A DNA stretch of 6,888 bases, taken from positions 1-6,888 of the forward strand of contig JAZSHD010000150.1 of the NCBI GenBank assembly GCA_045533055.1. Direction: 5' to 3'. Source of the DNA: SIG78 sp045533055. Lineage in GTDB: Bacteria > Verrucomicrobiota > Lentisphaeria > Victivallales > Victivallaceae. This document shows, piece by piece, positions 1 to 6,181 of the stretch (its first letter is position 1; each line of letters opens with the position of its first letter). The position numbers were made by a program, and so were the translations under genes. The notes beneath the pieces were generated by a model. That model was given only the letters and a program-made list of their open reading frames with translations, was not told the origin of the DNA and searched no databases.

Positions 1-120
1 AACCACGGCACTGGAGCCGCGTTTGATTTCCAGAGTAAAACCGTCGCGTTCAAGTTTGAGTTCAGCCAGATCATTGGCTGCCACGATCTCGGCGATCGCT
101 TTGATTTCGTCAATTTTCAT
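1..120 (-). CDS. accB: Biotin carboxyl carrier protein of acetyl-CoA carboxylase, N-terminal 40 residues (gene runs off the window)
   Basis: The frame from the ATG at 120 encodes 40 residues beginning MKIDEIKAIAEIVAANDLAE and continuing with LKLERDGFTLEIKRG. This matches the N-terminal helix and first strands of bacterial AccB, where 'I..I..LIE....L.EL.....G..I.I.R' is typical. AccB carries the biotin prosthetic group of acetyl-CoA carboxylase and shuttles carboxyl groups to make malonyl-CoA in the cytoplasm. The biotinyl domain with its MKM motif would lie outside the window. A purine-rich GGGAAG sits just upstream of the start. It follows aroQ by 69 bp on the same strand, and aroQ-accB(-accC) is a common bacterial gene order, which supports the call. 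Identification rests on a short stretch, so it is good but not certain. Confidence 0.85.
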   Translation of the reverse strand, partial: MKIDEIKAIAEIVAANDLAELKLERDGFTLEIKRGSSAVV

Positions 121-150
121 TTTCACTTCCCATTCTGTTAAATTCGTTAC

Positions 151-178
151 ATAATACTCTATACACTACAAAACACAA
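151..178 (-). promoter_or_regulatory. Weak candidate promoter for accB
   Basis: In the aroQ-accB gap the minus strand reads TTGTGT (173-178), a 16-bp spacer, then TATTAT (151-156), about 30 bp ahead of the accB start. The -10 is 5/6 to consensus and the -35 only 3/6. The gap is A+T-rich, so this could be chance; accB may simply be co-transcribed with aroQ. Confidence 0.25.
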
Positions 179-189
179 ATCATTTCAAA

Positions 190-633
190 TCATTTTTTCA
201 AACGCTTGAGCAAGGCTCTCAACGCCCACTCGTAGCCGTCGGTACCCAGCCCGGCGATCATCCCCACACAAGCCGGAGCAGTCAGGCTCTCGTGCCGGAA
301 ACTCTCCCTGCTGTTGATATTGCTTATATGCACCTCAACAGCAGGCACTTTTGAACAGGCCCGCAAGGCATCAGCGATCGCCACCGATGTATGCGTATAA
401 GCTGCCGGATTGATCACGATACCATCCACCGGAGAACCGGTGAAGATCGCATTCAGCCGATCTACGATCACCCCTTCGTGATTGCTTTGCAGAAACTCAA
501 GCTCGCAGCTGTTTTCCGCTGCAACCTTCAACAAACCAGCTTCCACATCAGCAAGCGTCGTATATCCGTAAATATCCGGCTCCCGAACCCCGAGCAAACC
601 GAGATTGGGGCCATTTATTACCAATATCTTCAT
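190..633 (-). CDS. aroQ: Type II 3-dehydroquinate dehydratase
   Basis: The product is 147 residues, the usual length of the family. It catalyses the third step of the shikimate pathway, dehydrating 3-dehydroquinate to 3-dehydroshikimate, and family members form cytoplasmic dodecamers. The opening MKILVINGPNLGLLG followed by REPDIYG is the family signature: R17 and Y22 correspond to the flexible-lid arginine and catalytic tyrosine. Further motifs are LQSNHEG (48-54), NPAAYTHTS (75-83) and VHISNINSRE (101-110) with the catalytic His102, then FRHES. The asparagine in SNIN replaces the His or Tyr more often seen there, a minor variation. An upstream in-frame ATG at 645 is rejected because it overlaps the GAGGTG Shine-Dalgarno (638-643) that serves the ATG at 633. 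It lies 121 bp after the RodZ-like gene and 69 bp before accB, with its own candidate promoter at 712-741. Confidence 0.96.
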   Translation of the reverse strand: MKILVINGPNLGLLGVREPDIYGYTTLADVEAGLLKVAAENSCELEFLQSNHEGVIVDRLNAIFTGSPVDGIVINPAAYTHTSVAIADALRACSKVPAVEVHISNINSRESFRHESLTAPACVGMIAGLGTDGYEWALRALLKRLKK

Positions 634-637
634 TTTG

Positions 638-643
638 CACCTC
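638..643 (-). promoter_or_regulatory. Ribosome binding site that fixes the aroQ start
   Basis: The minus strand reads GAGGTG, then CAAA, then ATG (633-631). The spacing fits the ATG at 633. The only other in-frame ATG (645-643) shares its last base with this site and has no comparable purine run upstream, so the shorter 147-residue product is preferred. Confidence 0.7.
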
Positions 644-711
644 ATTTATACAAATTTGCAGCCATTGCAGACAATCAACGACCCGGCACAAACACTATAA
701 AGCTGCAATAT

Positions 712-741
712 AATATACACTCTATATGAAAATATTGCCAA
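712..741 (-). promoter_or_regulatory. Candidate sigma70-type promoter for aroQ-accB
   Basis: Minus strand TTGGCA (736-741), an 18-bp spacer, then TATATT (712-717); each hexamer is 5/6 to consensus. Predicted transcription would begin near 705, giving a leader of about 70 nt before the aroQ start at 633. It sits just after the stop codon of the RodZ-like gene, in a gap that is large for a tightly coupled operon. The gap is A+T-rich, which lowers confidence. Confidence 0.45.
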
Positions 742-754
742 TTTTGCACTGTTT

Positions 755-1606
755 TTATTCTGCAACCGGCAATTTCGGCAAATCCAATGCAGGCGGTTCC
801 AGCAAGGGGTAGAGGGTGTTCGGATCAAAGTGCTGCTGCTTACCGGCAGGTGTTTCCACAACTGTAACTTGGGGTTCGCCGCTGCGGGTAAAAATCAAAA
901 TTCCCACGACCACCACTACCAGAAATACCAACGCACCGGCAAAACCGAAAACGATGCGTTTCATCCGTTTTTCGTTGACTTCCGCCCCGGAGGCATCCAC
1001 ATCCAGCGAATTCATCAACTCGTCATTGCAAGTATATTCCAGCTGTTCCTTGAGCTTGGCGACCAGCTGTGTACTGGTTTCGCTGCTAACTTTGTAATAA
1101 TTGCACAAACTGCGGGTAAATGCTATAACATAGACCAAAGGCGGCAAAGCCGAAAGGTTTTCATTTTCCAACGCTTCAAGATAATGGGTTTGAATAAGCG
1201 TTGCCTGCTCAAGTTCTTTATGCGTTACCCGATAATGCTCCCGCAAGATCCGCAACGCCTGACCGTAACTTTTGCCTGCAACCACCAGTTCGACCGCCGA
1301 AACCTTTTCATGCTGCGGGGCATTTTCCAGCGGCGGAGTTCCGGCAGGACGGTTCATGGGCTGACGGGAGCGGAGCATATCAGCAGCTGTATTTTCAACT
1401 GCGGCAGCCACCGGAGCAACGACTTCTTCCATAACAGTTTGAGATTTTTCCGCAACCTCTGCAACCGGATTTTTTTCTGCGGCGGCAGCGTCAGAAAACA
1501 TATCATTTGCCGCTTCCATACTGCTCCATTGCCCATTGTTTTCGGGTGCCGAACTACTGTTGGAACCGTCAAAATTCAATTCTATTTCCTTGGGATCATT
1601 TTCCAT
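755..1606 (-). CDS. RodZ-like helix-turn-helix protein with one transmembrane segment
   Basis: The product is 283 residues. Residues 1-105 are acidic, Ala/Glu-rich and probably disordered. Residues 111-185 form a RodZ-type HTH domain (GKSYGQALRILREHY.V, then L.EAT.IQ..YLEALENENLSALPP and a further helix ending near YYKV). A basic KRMKR patch (213-217) precedes a single hydrophobic segment (218-239), and a proline-rich tail of about 44 residues follows. In RodZ proteins the HTH fold lies in the cytoplasm and binds MreB rather than DNA, linking the actin-like skeleton to wall synthesis. Two features are unusual: RodZ normally has the HTH at its extreme N-terminus, and this protein lacks the larger C-terminal DUF4115 domain. 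The ATG at 1606 follows AAAGGGTG. It lies 53 bp after ftsK on the same strand, consistent with an envelope/division unit. A membrane-bound regulator is the main alternative. Confidence 0.78.
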   Translation of the reverse strand: MENDPKEIELNFDGSNSSSAPENNGQWSSMEAANDMFSDAAAAEKNPVAEVAEKSQTVMEEVVAPVAAAVENTAADMLRSRQPMNRPAGTPPLENAPQHEKVSAVELVVAGKSYGQALRILREHYRVTHKELEQATLIQTHYLEALENENLSALPPLVYVIAFTRSLCNYYKVSSETSTQLVAKLKEQLEYTCNDELMNSLDVDASGAEVNEKRMKRIVFGFAGALVFLVVVVVGILIFTRSGEPQVTVVETPAGKQQHFDPNTLYPLLEPPALDLPKLPVAE

Positions 1607-1659
1607 ATTTTCACCCTTTTATCTCTTATAAAATCCCACTGTTGATACTTATTAACTCA

Positions 1660-4239
1660 CTACTGATTAAGTATATCGTCAAAGACCAATATATCCCGCT
1701 TGGCACCGCTGCCGGAAGGCGGGCCTACGATACCCCGCTCTTCCATAAGGTCGATCAGCTCCGCAGCCCGGTTGTAGCCGATCTTGAGCCGCCGCTGGAT
1801 ATAGCTGGTACTGGCTTTCTTTTCCAGCAGCACAACTTCCAGAGCTTTGCGTACCAGATCGTCGTCCCCCGGCTGCATATAGCGAGCCACCATGGGGTCA
1901 AGTTCAAAACCGCTGTCAATAAAGGCGTCAGCATCTTCCTCGCTCCAATCACCGGCAGAACCCCGTGAGCCTTTTTTGTTCATCGGCACATCGTCGCCAT
2001 CCTCATCTTCATTACCGGCAACCACCTGCTCATCAAAGCTTTGCGGAGCCTGATCAGATACAAACTTGACCACCTGCTTGATGTCACCATCAGCCACCCA
2101 GGCCCCCTGGATACGCTCCAACTCCAATCCCCGTTTGGGGCAGAGCAAAAGCATATCGCCCATACCCAGCAAGGCTTCGGCACCTTTCTGGTCAAGGATC
2201 ACCCGGCTGTCGGTCAAACTGGGCACCCGGAAACTGATCCGGGTAGGCAGATTGCTTTTGATTGTCCCGGTAATAACATCCCGGCTGGGCCGCTGGGTGG
2301 CTACCACGATATGCACCCCGGCAGCACGGCCTTTGGCGGCAATACGGGAAATGGATGTTTCAATATCGCTGCGGGCATCGGTCTGCATAAGGTCGGCAAG
2401 CTCGTCGATAATTACGATCAGCACCGGCAGTTTGTCCGGAATGGGCACACCATCATCGTCCAATACCGGAGTTTCCGGCAGCTGACGGTTGTTGTAGTCC
2501 TTAAGTTTACGCACTCCGGCCTTGGCAAGCTGTTTGTAACGCTTGTCCATTTCAGTAGCCGCCCACCGCAAAGCCAGCGGTACTTTCTTAAAGTCGTCGA
2601 TCACCGGAGTTATCAAATGGGGCAAGCTGGCGTAATCCGCCATTTCCACAACTTTGGGGTCAACCAGAATAAGTTTGAGGTCTTCGGGACCGAACTTCAT
2701 AAGCAAGCTCATAATAAGAGTATTCATACACACCGACTTACCGCTGCCGGTGGCCCCGGCGATCAGCAAATGCGGTGCCATCGCCAAATCAATAACGATC
2801 GGCTCGCCGGAAACATCTTTGCCCAGCACAATAGGTATTTCCATACGGCTGCCCTGCCACATATCGGTTTCCATGATCGAACGCATAGTAATGCCTTCTG
2901 CTTTACTGTTCGGCACTTCCACCCCGATCACATCCTTGCCGGGGATCGGAGCAAGAATACGCAAACTGCGTGCCTTCAGATTCATGGCAATATTATTTTC
3001 GATTTCTGTGACCTTGCTGACCTTGACGCTGGGAGCCAACTTGATTTCGTACCGGGTGACACGGGGCCCGGATACATGCCCAACTACCTGACCATCGACT
3101 TTGAAACTTTCCAGCACCATCTGCAAAACTTCTTTATTACGGGCGATCACTTCCGGTTTTTCTCCATCAATTTCCGAACCTTTGCCCAGCATGGTCATCA
3201 GGGGCAGAACATAATCGCTGCTGCGGACTTTGACCGCCTTTTCGCCCGCCTGCACCAAAGTCGGTTTCGCCAACTCATGTACCGGCGGAGCAGCAGGAGT
3301 GCTTTCGTTTTTACTGTTGATGACCGGAGCTGTTTTCGGCGGCTCCGGCTCAACGGTTTCTGCCGGAACTATTGCAGCAGCAGCAACTTCCGCAGCTGCC
3401 GCCTGTGCAAAAAGGTCACCATCGTTATTTTCAGCAGCCAACTCCGGCTGCGGGGCAGCTTTTTCCGCTTCAACTTCCGCAGTAAGCTGCCGGGAGATCT
3501 CTTCATTGCGGGCAGTAAGCTGGCGGACTCTTTCGGCAAAAGAGATTTTTTCCTTCTCTTTTCTGGAAGGCTTTTCCGGACGAACCACTTCTTTTTCTGC
3601 CGGATAACTGTTATCGGCAGCCGGCAGCAGCACATCAACGGCATTGACCAGCACCGAGTGCCATTCCGACCTGTAAAGCATGATAAGCCCAACCAGCAAA
3701 AGCGTGGAACTGGAAAGTATACAGCCCACCGGTCCCAGAAAGAACCGCAAAACACCGGGCCGGATCGTTTCGCTGCCGGGAGCCGCCAGCAGCTGTCCGA
3801 AAGTTCCACCGGAAAGAGCATGATCAGCCATTGCACTGCGGCCCAGACCAAGGGTTTCGCAAGTTTGGGCAAATGCCGCCGGATCAAACGCCAGCAAGAC
3901 CGAAGCCCCGACTACCGAAAGCAAAACACCGGGCAAAAAGAGCCAGGTGCGGGAGAGTTTCTGCGGCAGGAACGAGCGGATCGCCGCCAAAAGCACGATC
4001 AGAGCCAAAAGATAAGAAGCCAAACCGAAAAGCAGCATCAAAGTACAGGCAAGTTTTGCCCCGATACTGCCGATCCAGTTATTGACCACACCGGGCACGC
4101 CCCCGGCAAGCACCGCAAAATCCCCGGCATCATGAGAGATGACCGCCAGAAAAAAGAGCACTGCCCCCAGCAGATAAAAAAGGTTGCGAACCCGGAAAGG
4201 ATTGGCAGGTTCGATAGAATTATTTTCGTTTTTTGCCAC
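1660..4239 (-). CDS. ftsK: DNA translocase FtsK/SpoIIIE family
   Basis: The product is 859 residues, a typical length for a short-linker FtsK. It is a membrane-anchored, hexameric ATP-driven DNA pump that clears chromosome termini from the division septum and promotes dimer resolution. Four hydrophobic segments lie near 18-36, 60-86, 98-118 and 163-189. A charged, Ala/Pro/Glu-rich linker spans about 205-340. The motor follows, with Walker A GATGSGKSV (495-503), LILVDPK (523-529), Walker B VLIVIIDELADL (606-617, D612/E613) and VVATQRPS (645-652). An acidic linker (about 740-793) is longer than in E. coli FtsK. The C-terminal gamma winged helix (about 795-850) has YIQRRLKIGYNRAAELID, the sequence-reading helix of the family. 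Translation starts at GTG 4239, preceded at about 9 nt by AAGG. The stop is TAG. Confidence 0.97.
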   Translation of the reverse strand: MAKNENNSIEPANPFRVRNLFYLLGAVLFFLAVISHDAGDFAVLAGGVPGVVNNWIGSIGAKLACTLMLLFGLASYLLALIVLLAAIRSFLPQKLSRTWLFLPGVLLSVVGASVLLAFDPAAFAQTCETLGLGRSAMADHALSGGTFGQLLAAPGSETIRPGVLRFFLGPVGCILSSSTLLLVGLIMLYRSEWHSVLVNAVDVLLPAADNSYPAEKEVVRPEKPSRKEKEKISFAERVRQLTARNEEISRQLTAEVEAEKAAPQPELAAENNDGDLFAQAAAAEVAAAAIVPAETVEPEPPKTAPVINSKNESTPAAPPVHELAKPTLVQAGEKAVKVRSSDYVLPLMTMLGKGSEIDGEKPEVIARNKEVLQMVLESFKVDGQVVGHVSGPRVTRYEIKLAPSVKVSKVTEIENNIAMNLKARSLRILAPIPGKDVIGVEVPNSKAEGITMRSIMETDMWQGSRMEIPIVLGKDVSGEPIVIDLAMAPHLLIAGATGSGKSVCMNTLIMSLLMKFGPEDLKLILVDPKVVEMADYASLPHLITPVIDDFKKVPLALRWAATEMDKRYKQLAKAGVRKLKDYNNRQLPETPVLDDDGVPIPDKLPVLIVIIDELADLMQTDARSDIETSISRIAAKGRAAGVHIVVATQRPSRDVITGTIKSNLPTRISFRVPSLTDSRVILDQKGAEALLGMGDMLLLCPKRGLELERIQGAWVADGDIKQVVKFVSDQAPQSFDEQVVAGNEDEDGDDVPMNKKGSRGSAGDWSEEDADAFIDSGFELDPMVARYMQPGDDDLVRKALEVVLLEKKASTSYIQRRLKIGYNRAAELIDLMEERGIVGPPSGSGAKRDILVFDDILNQ

Positions 4240-4264
4240 AGTAACAAACCTTGCTGATTAAAAA

Positions 4265-4307
4265 ATATATTACTGTGTAATATATACTTTATGCGGAACA
4301 AATGCAA
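4265..4307 (-). promoter_or_regulatory. ftsK promoter with an overlapping 21-bp palindrome
   Basis: Minus strand TTGCAT (4302-4307), 17 bp, then TATATT (4279-4284). The -35 is 3/6 and the -10 is 5/6 to consensus, with ideal spacing. A perfect palindrome with 9-bp arms ATATATTAC and GTAATATAT around TGT covers 4265-4285, so it overlaps the -10 and the predicted start of transcription near 4272. That is where a repressor would bind. In addition CACAGTAA (4237-4244), which includes the GTG start codon complement, is an inverted copy of TTACTGTG (4270-4277). The arms are A+T-rich, so some of this could be chance. Confidence 0.45.
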
Positions 4308-4361
4308 GGCGATTATCGAAAATAATCAACAACTTTTCCCGATCTGTCGAAAGTCGGCAGT

Positions 4362-5159
4362 TCATGGTTTTTTGAAAATTCCATTTTTACATATCAGCAA
4401 GCCTTTGCCGGTCAAATATTCCAGATAACGCTTACAGGCGGTATCGCCCAAAAATGGATATTCTTCCAACTGCCCCAGAGCTTTGAATATTTCTTCAAAA
4501 GAATGTCTGCCGGCGGCGACCAGCTGCAATATCTGCTTTTGACTGCGGTTTAAACCGTTTGCATCAGGAACTTCTTCGGCACAGCGGAGCAAGGCTTTCT
4601 TCATGGCAGCAAGATTCCTGAAATCCGCTTTTCCGGCAAATTCCCGCATTGCCCCGGAATCTTTTTGAACATATAGTTTCCACGCTTGAGAAGCAACCTC
4701 CAAATCATTATCCGCAAGCCGGACTGACTCCGAGCTTCCCCGCAAAAAATCCTCCGCAGTGAGAATATTGGTTTTACAGCAGTACAAAAACACCTGACGC
4801 AAGGGAGTTTTTCTTTGAGCAAGCAAATAAAGAATCCGCATAAGCATAGTCTGGTCAAACATACAACAGTCAAACCATAGCATAAGTCTGGAATTTTCCG
4901 GCAACTCCAATAAAGTTTCATCCATTTTCTGCAAATGCCGGTAAAGCCGTTCACTGCCAACGCCTTCCAATTCATCAAATTGCGACAGAAATTCTGCTCT
5001 GACGCTTCTGAAAAGATGCAAATCATCCGTTTCCAACAAAGGTCCTTCCAGATAAGTTTCCCGCCAGACCAGTGTCTCACCGGTAATTCCGCACTCAAGC
5101 CCCAACTTACAGGCAATATCGCCATTAAAAATATTCAAACAAGAAAAAACATCTGTCAT
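4362..5159 (-). CDS. DUF1835 domain-containing protein, function unknown
   Basis: The product is 265 residues. The N-terminal part fits DUF1835: LNIFNGDIACKLG (9-20), then GETLVWRETYLEGPLLE (27-43), then LMLWFDCCMFDQTMLMRILYLL (92-112), equivalent to the family's 'vlwfehDlfdQl.L..lL'. The C-terminal part, LNRSQKQILQLVAAG (203-217), SFEEIFKAL and EYPFLGDTACKRYLEYL (233-249), is the winged-helix-like tail seen in these proteins. No signal peptide or membrane segment is visible; it is probably cytoplasmic. The reaction or partner is not known. The frame is open back to 5375, but the ATG at 5159 is chosen because AGGAG lies 6 nt upstream and because a near-consensus promoter lies within the extra open stretch. 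It is 122 bp upstream of ftsK on the same strand, but each has its own promoter. Confidence 0.82.
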   Translation of the reverse strand: MTDVFSCLNIFNGDIACKLGLECGITGETLVWRETYLEGPLLETDDLHLFRSVRAEFLSQFDELEGVGSERLYRHLQKMDETLLELPENSRLMLWFDCCMFDQTMLMRILYLLAQRKTPLRQVFLYCCKTNILTAEDFLRGSSESVRLADNDLEVASQAWKLYVQKDSGAMREFAGKADFRNLAAMKKALLRCAEEVPDANGLNRSQKQILQLVAAGRHSFEEIFKALGQLEEYPFLGDTACKRYLEYLTGKGLLICKNGIFKKP

Positions 5160-5238
5160 ACTGAACTCCTGCACCGGCTGCTGCTGCCATACATACAATT
5201 TTCCTGTAATGTGAAACTGTTGTGTTGTATCATAGCTC

Positions 5239-5267
5239 AATATACCACACAAGTTATGATTTGTCAA
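5239..5267 (-). promoter_or_regulatory. Strong sigma70-type promoter for the DUF1835 gene
   Basis: Minus strand TTGACA (5262-5267, 6/6), exactly 17 bp, then TATATT (5239-5244, 5/6). It is the best promoter in the window. Transcription would begin near 5232 and leave a leader of about 73 nt before the ATG at 5159. It excludes a translation start further upstream at 5375. The left hairpin array begins about 40 bp upstream of the -35. Confidence 0.72.
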
Positions 5268-5305
5268 AAAAGCCGAAACTATTGCATACCGCCAAAGAAT
5301 ACAGC

Positions 5306-5435
5306 ATAAAGCAAGGCAAAAAAATAAAGCACGCCTGACGGCGTATAAAGCGGCACTGCGTGCCATGAAGCACACCTGACGGCGTATGAAGCGAAGCCCT
5401 GCCGGGCTTCATATTTTTTTGCCCTTTAGGCAAAA
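5306..5435. repeat. Left array of short hairpins joined by ATRAAGC linkers
   Basis: Linkers occur at 5306, 5324 and 5345 (ATAAAGC) and 5365 and 5386 (ATGAAGC), a spacing of 18-21 bp. Between or after them are small palindromes with different stems: ACGCC-TGAC-GGCGT (5331-5344), GGCAC-TGC-GTGCC (5352-5364), an imperfect ACACC-TGAC-GGCGT (5372-5385), GAAGCCC-TGCC-GGGCTTC (5393-5410) and TTTTGCC-CTTTA-GGCAAAA (5417-5435). Stem sequence varies while pairing is kept and the linker is constant. That suggests selection on, or copying through, a folded nucleic acid rather than coding. The array fills most of the gap between the DUF1835 promoter and the four-helix-bundle gene; 5436-5499 holds nothing further that I can recognise. 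Confidence 0.75.
5384..5412 (+). repeat. 29-bp direct repeat, left copy
   Basis: This block, starting GTATGAAGCGAAGCCC and ending GGGCTTCAT, is identical base for base to 6153-6181. It contains one ATGAAGC linker and the hairpin GAAGCCC-TGCC-GGGCTTC. The linker can also pair with the terminal GCTTCAT, giving a competing fold. The two copies are 769 bp apart start to start and flank the four-helix-bundle gene in the same orientation. Confidence 0.9.
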
Positions 5436-5499
5436 GGAACATGAGAATTTGGCGTAAATGTTAACCGGGAAGAGTGATAAAAACTTCAATAATAAAAAT

Positions 5500-5865
5500 T
5501 TATTTTTCATTATTCTTACTCTTTGCCGTCTTAACAGATGCAATTAAGGTAATTCTTATTTCACGGCAAAGATTTTCCAAACGCTCATATTCTGCGGGAT
5601 GAAGAAAGTTTGTTTTAACCAGCAATAAAAGCCAATAACTTGTTTCATTGGCTTCTTTTAAGGCTATTTGCAGTTTTGAAATAAAATCTGCTCTGCCTTG
5701 ACCATATTGTGCTTCGTGAATATTTGCACCAATACTGGTTCCTGCTCTGCCGATTTGATTACAAATGATACTTTCATGCTGACTTTTGAGATATTTAACC
5801 AGATTTAATATTTCTACAGCAAAAGTAACCGAGAGGTCAACAAGTTTATTTGAAGATTTTTTCAT
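5500..5865 (-). CDS. Standalone four-helix-bundle protein (23S rRNA intervening-sequence / S23 family)
   Basis: The product is 121 residues, the normal length for this family. It has an amphipathic, mostly helical sequence with the family core CNQIGRAGTSIGANIHEAQYG (35-55), then FISKLQIALKEANETSYWLLLL (61-82) and a last helix around YERLENLCREIRITLIAS (93-110). Family members are small four-helix bundles, first noticed as ORFs inside intervening sequences of 23S rRNA genes and often found as free genes; their function is unsettled. There is no rRNA sequence on either side here. The gene is about 33% G+C by hand count, well below its neighbours, and is bracketed by two hairpin arrays sharing an exact repeat. 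This suggests acquisition as a cassette. AAAGGGA lies about 10 nt before the ATG. An A/T-only inverted repeat (5488-5514) covers the stop codon. Confidence 0.88.
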   Translation of the reverse strand: MKKSSNKLVDLSVTFAVEILNLVKYLKSQHESIICNQIGRAGTSIGANIHEAQYGQGRADFISKLQIALKEANETSYWLLLLVKTNFLHPAEYERLENLCREIRITLIASVKTAKSKNNEK

Positions 5866-5889
5866 GATGAGTTATTCCCTTTCAGTAAA

Positions 5890-5914
5890 AATATAATGCA
5901 AAATTGTTTTGCAT
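5890..5914 (-). promoter_or_regulatory. Palindromic operator-like site before the four-helix-bundle gene
   Basis: A perfect inverted repeat with 8-bp arms ATGCAAAA and TTTTGCAT around a 3-nt centre spans 5896-5914. On the minus strand it is directly followed by TATATT (5890-5895), a possible -10, with no good -35 at the right distance. The site could bind a regulator, or fold as a hairpin if transcription starts further upstream. Confidence 0.35.
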
Positions 5915-6090
5915 AAAGAAAAACTCGCTTTTTTATTTTCTCAACATATGAGCGGAGCGAATGCTTCATATTTGAAGTGAAACGGAAAATGCTTCATAGC
6001 AAAATAACTTGCCGTGGCGTAATAAAATGAAGACGGCAGCTGCTTCATCCGGCAGGGCGGAAAATGAAGCACGGCTTTGCCGTATGAAGC

Positions 6091-6133
6091 ATATTTTGTG
6101 CTTGCGAGCTATGCTCGTCAAGCAGCAAAATAT
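6091..6133. repeat. Long compound hairpin inside the right array
   Basis: The arms 6091-6110 and 6114-6133 pair along essentially their whole length: ATATTTTG with CAAAATAT, then TGCTTG with CAAGCA, then CGAGC with GCTCG, around a short loop. The only interruptions are two single-base bulges in the right arm. It occupies the place of a normal 13-nt unit, being bounded by ATGAAGC and ATGAAAC, and looks like an enlarged member of the array. Confidence 0.75.
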
Positions 6134-6152
6134 ATGAAACACCGCTGATGCG

Positions 6153-6181
6153 GTATGAAGCGAAGCCCTGCCGGGCTTCAT
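6153..6181 (+). repeat. 29-bp direct repeat, right copy
   Basis: Identical to 5384-5412 across all 29 positions. Similarity continues less exactly on both sides: an ACACC-type hairpin before, and a T-run plus TTTGCC/GGCAAA hairpin after. The repeat is therefore the best-conserved part of a longer shared unit. Confidence 0.9.

Noticed and set aside
646..861. A 71-codon minus-strand frame between the RodZ-like gene and aroQ
   Set aside because: It overlaps the end of the RodZ-like gene in another frame and has no family resemblance; the gap is better read as a promoter region.
830..1645. A 271-codon open frame on the plus strand opposite the RodZ-like gene
   Set aside because: Cys/His/Arg/Phe-rich, no domain, no ribosome site noticed; the opposite strand has a clear HTH plus membrane architecture.
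2041..4257. A 738-codon open frame on the plus strand opposite ftsK
   Set aside because: Its translation is rich in His, Arg, Gln and Phe with no recognisable domain, while the minus strand is an unmistakable FtsK. It is an antisense shadow of ftsK codon use.
4311..4327. GATTAT/ATAATC inverted repeat as a terminator for the DUF1835 gene
   Set aside because: Only a 6-bp A+T-rich stem with no T-run in the minus direction; it does not meet terminator criteria.
5160..5375. N-terminal extension of the DUF1835 frame (72 more residues)
   Set aside because: The extension overlaps a near-consensus promoter and the hairpin array, and a good Shine-Dalgarno supports the ATG at 5159, where family similarity begins.
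5500..5865. 23S rRNA intervening sequence or diversity-generating retroelement accessory protein
   Set aside because: There is no rRNA sequence on either side, and no reverse transcriptase or template/variable repeats in the window; only the protein fold is shared.
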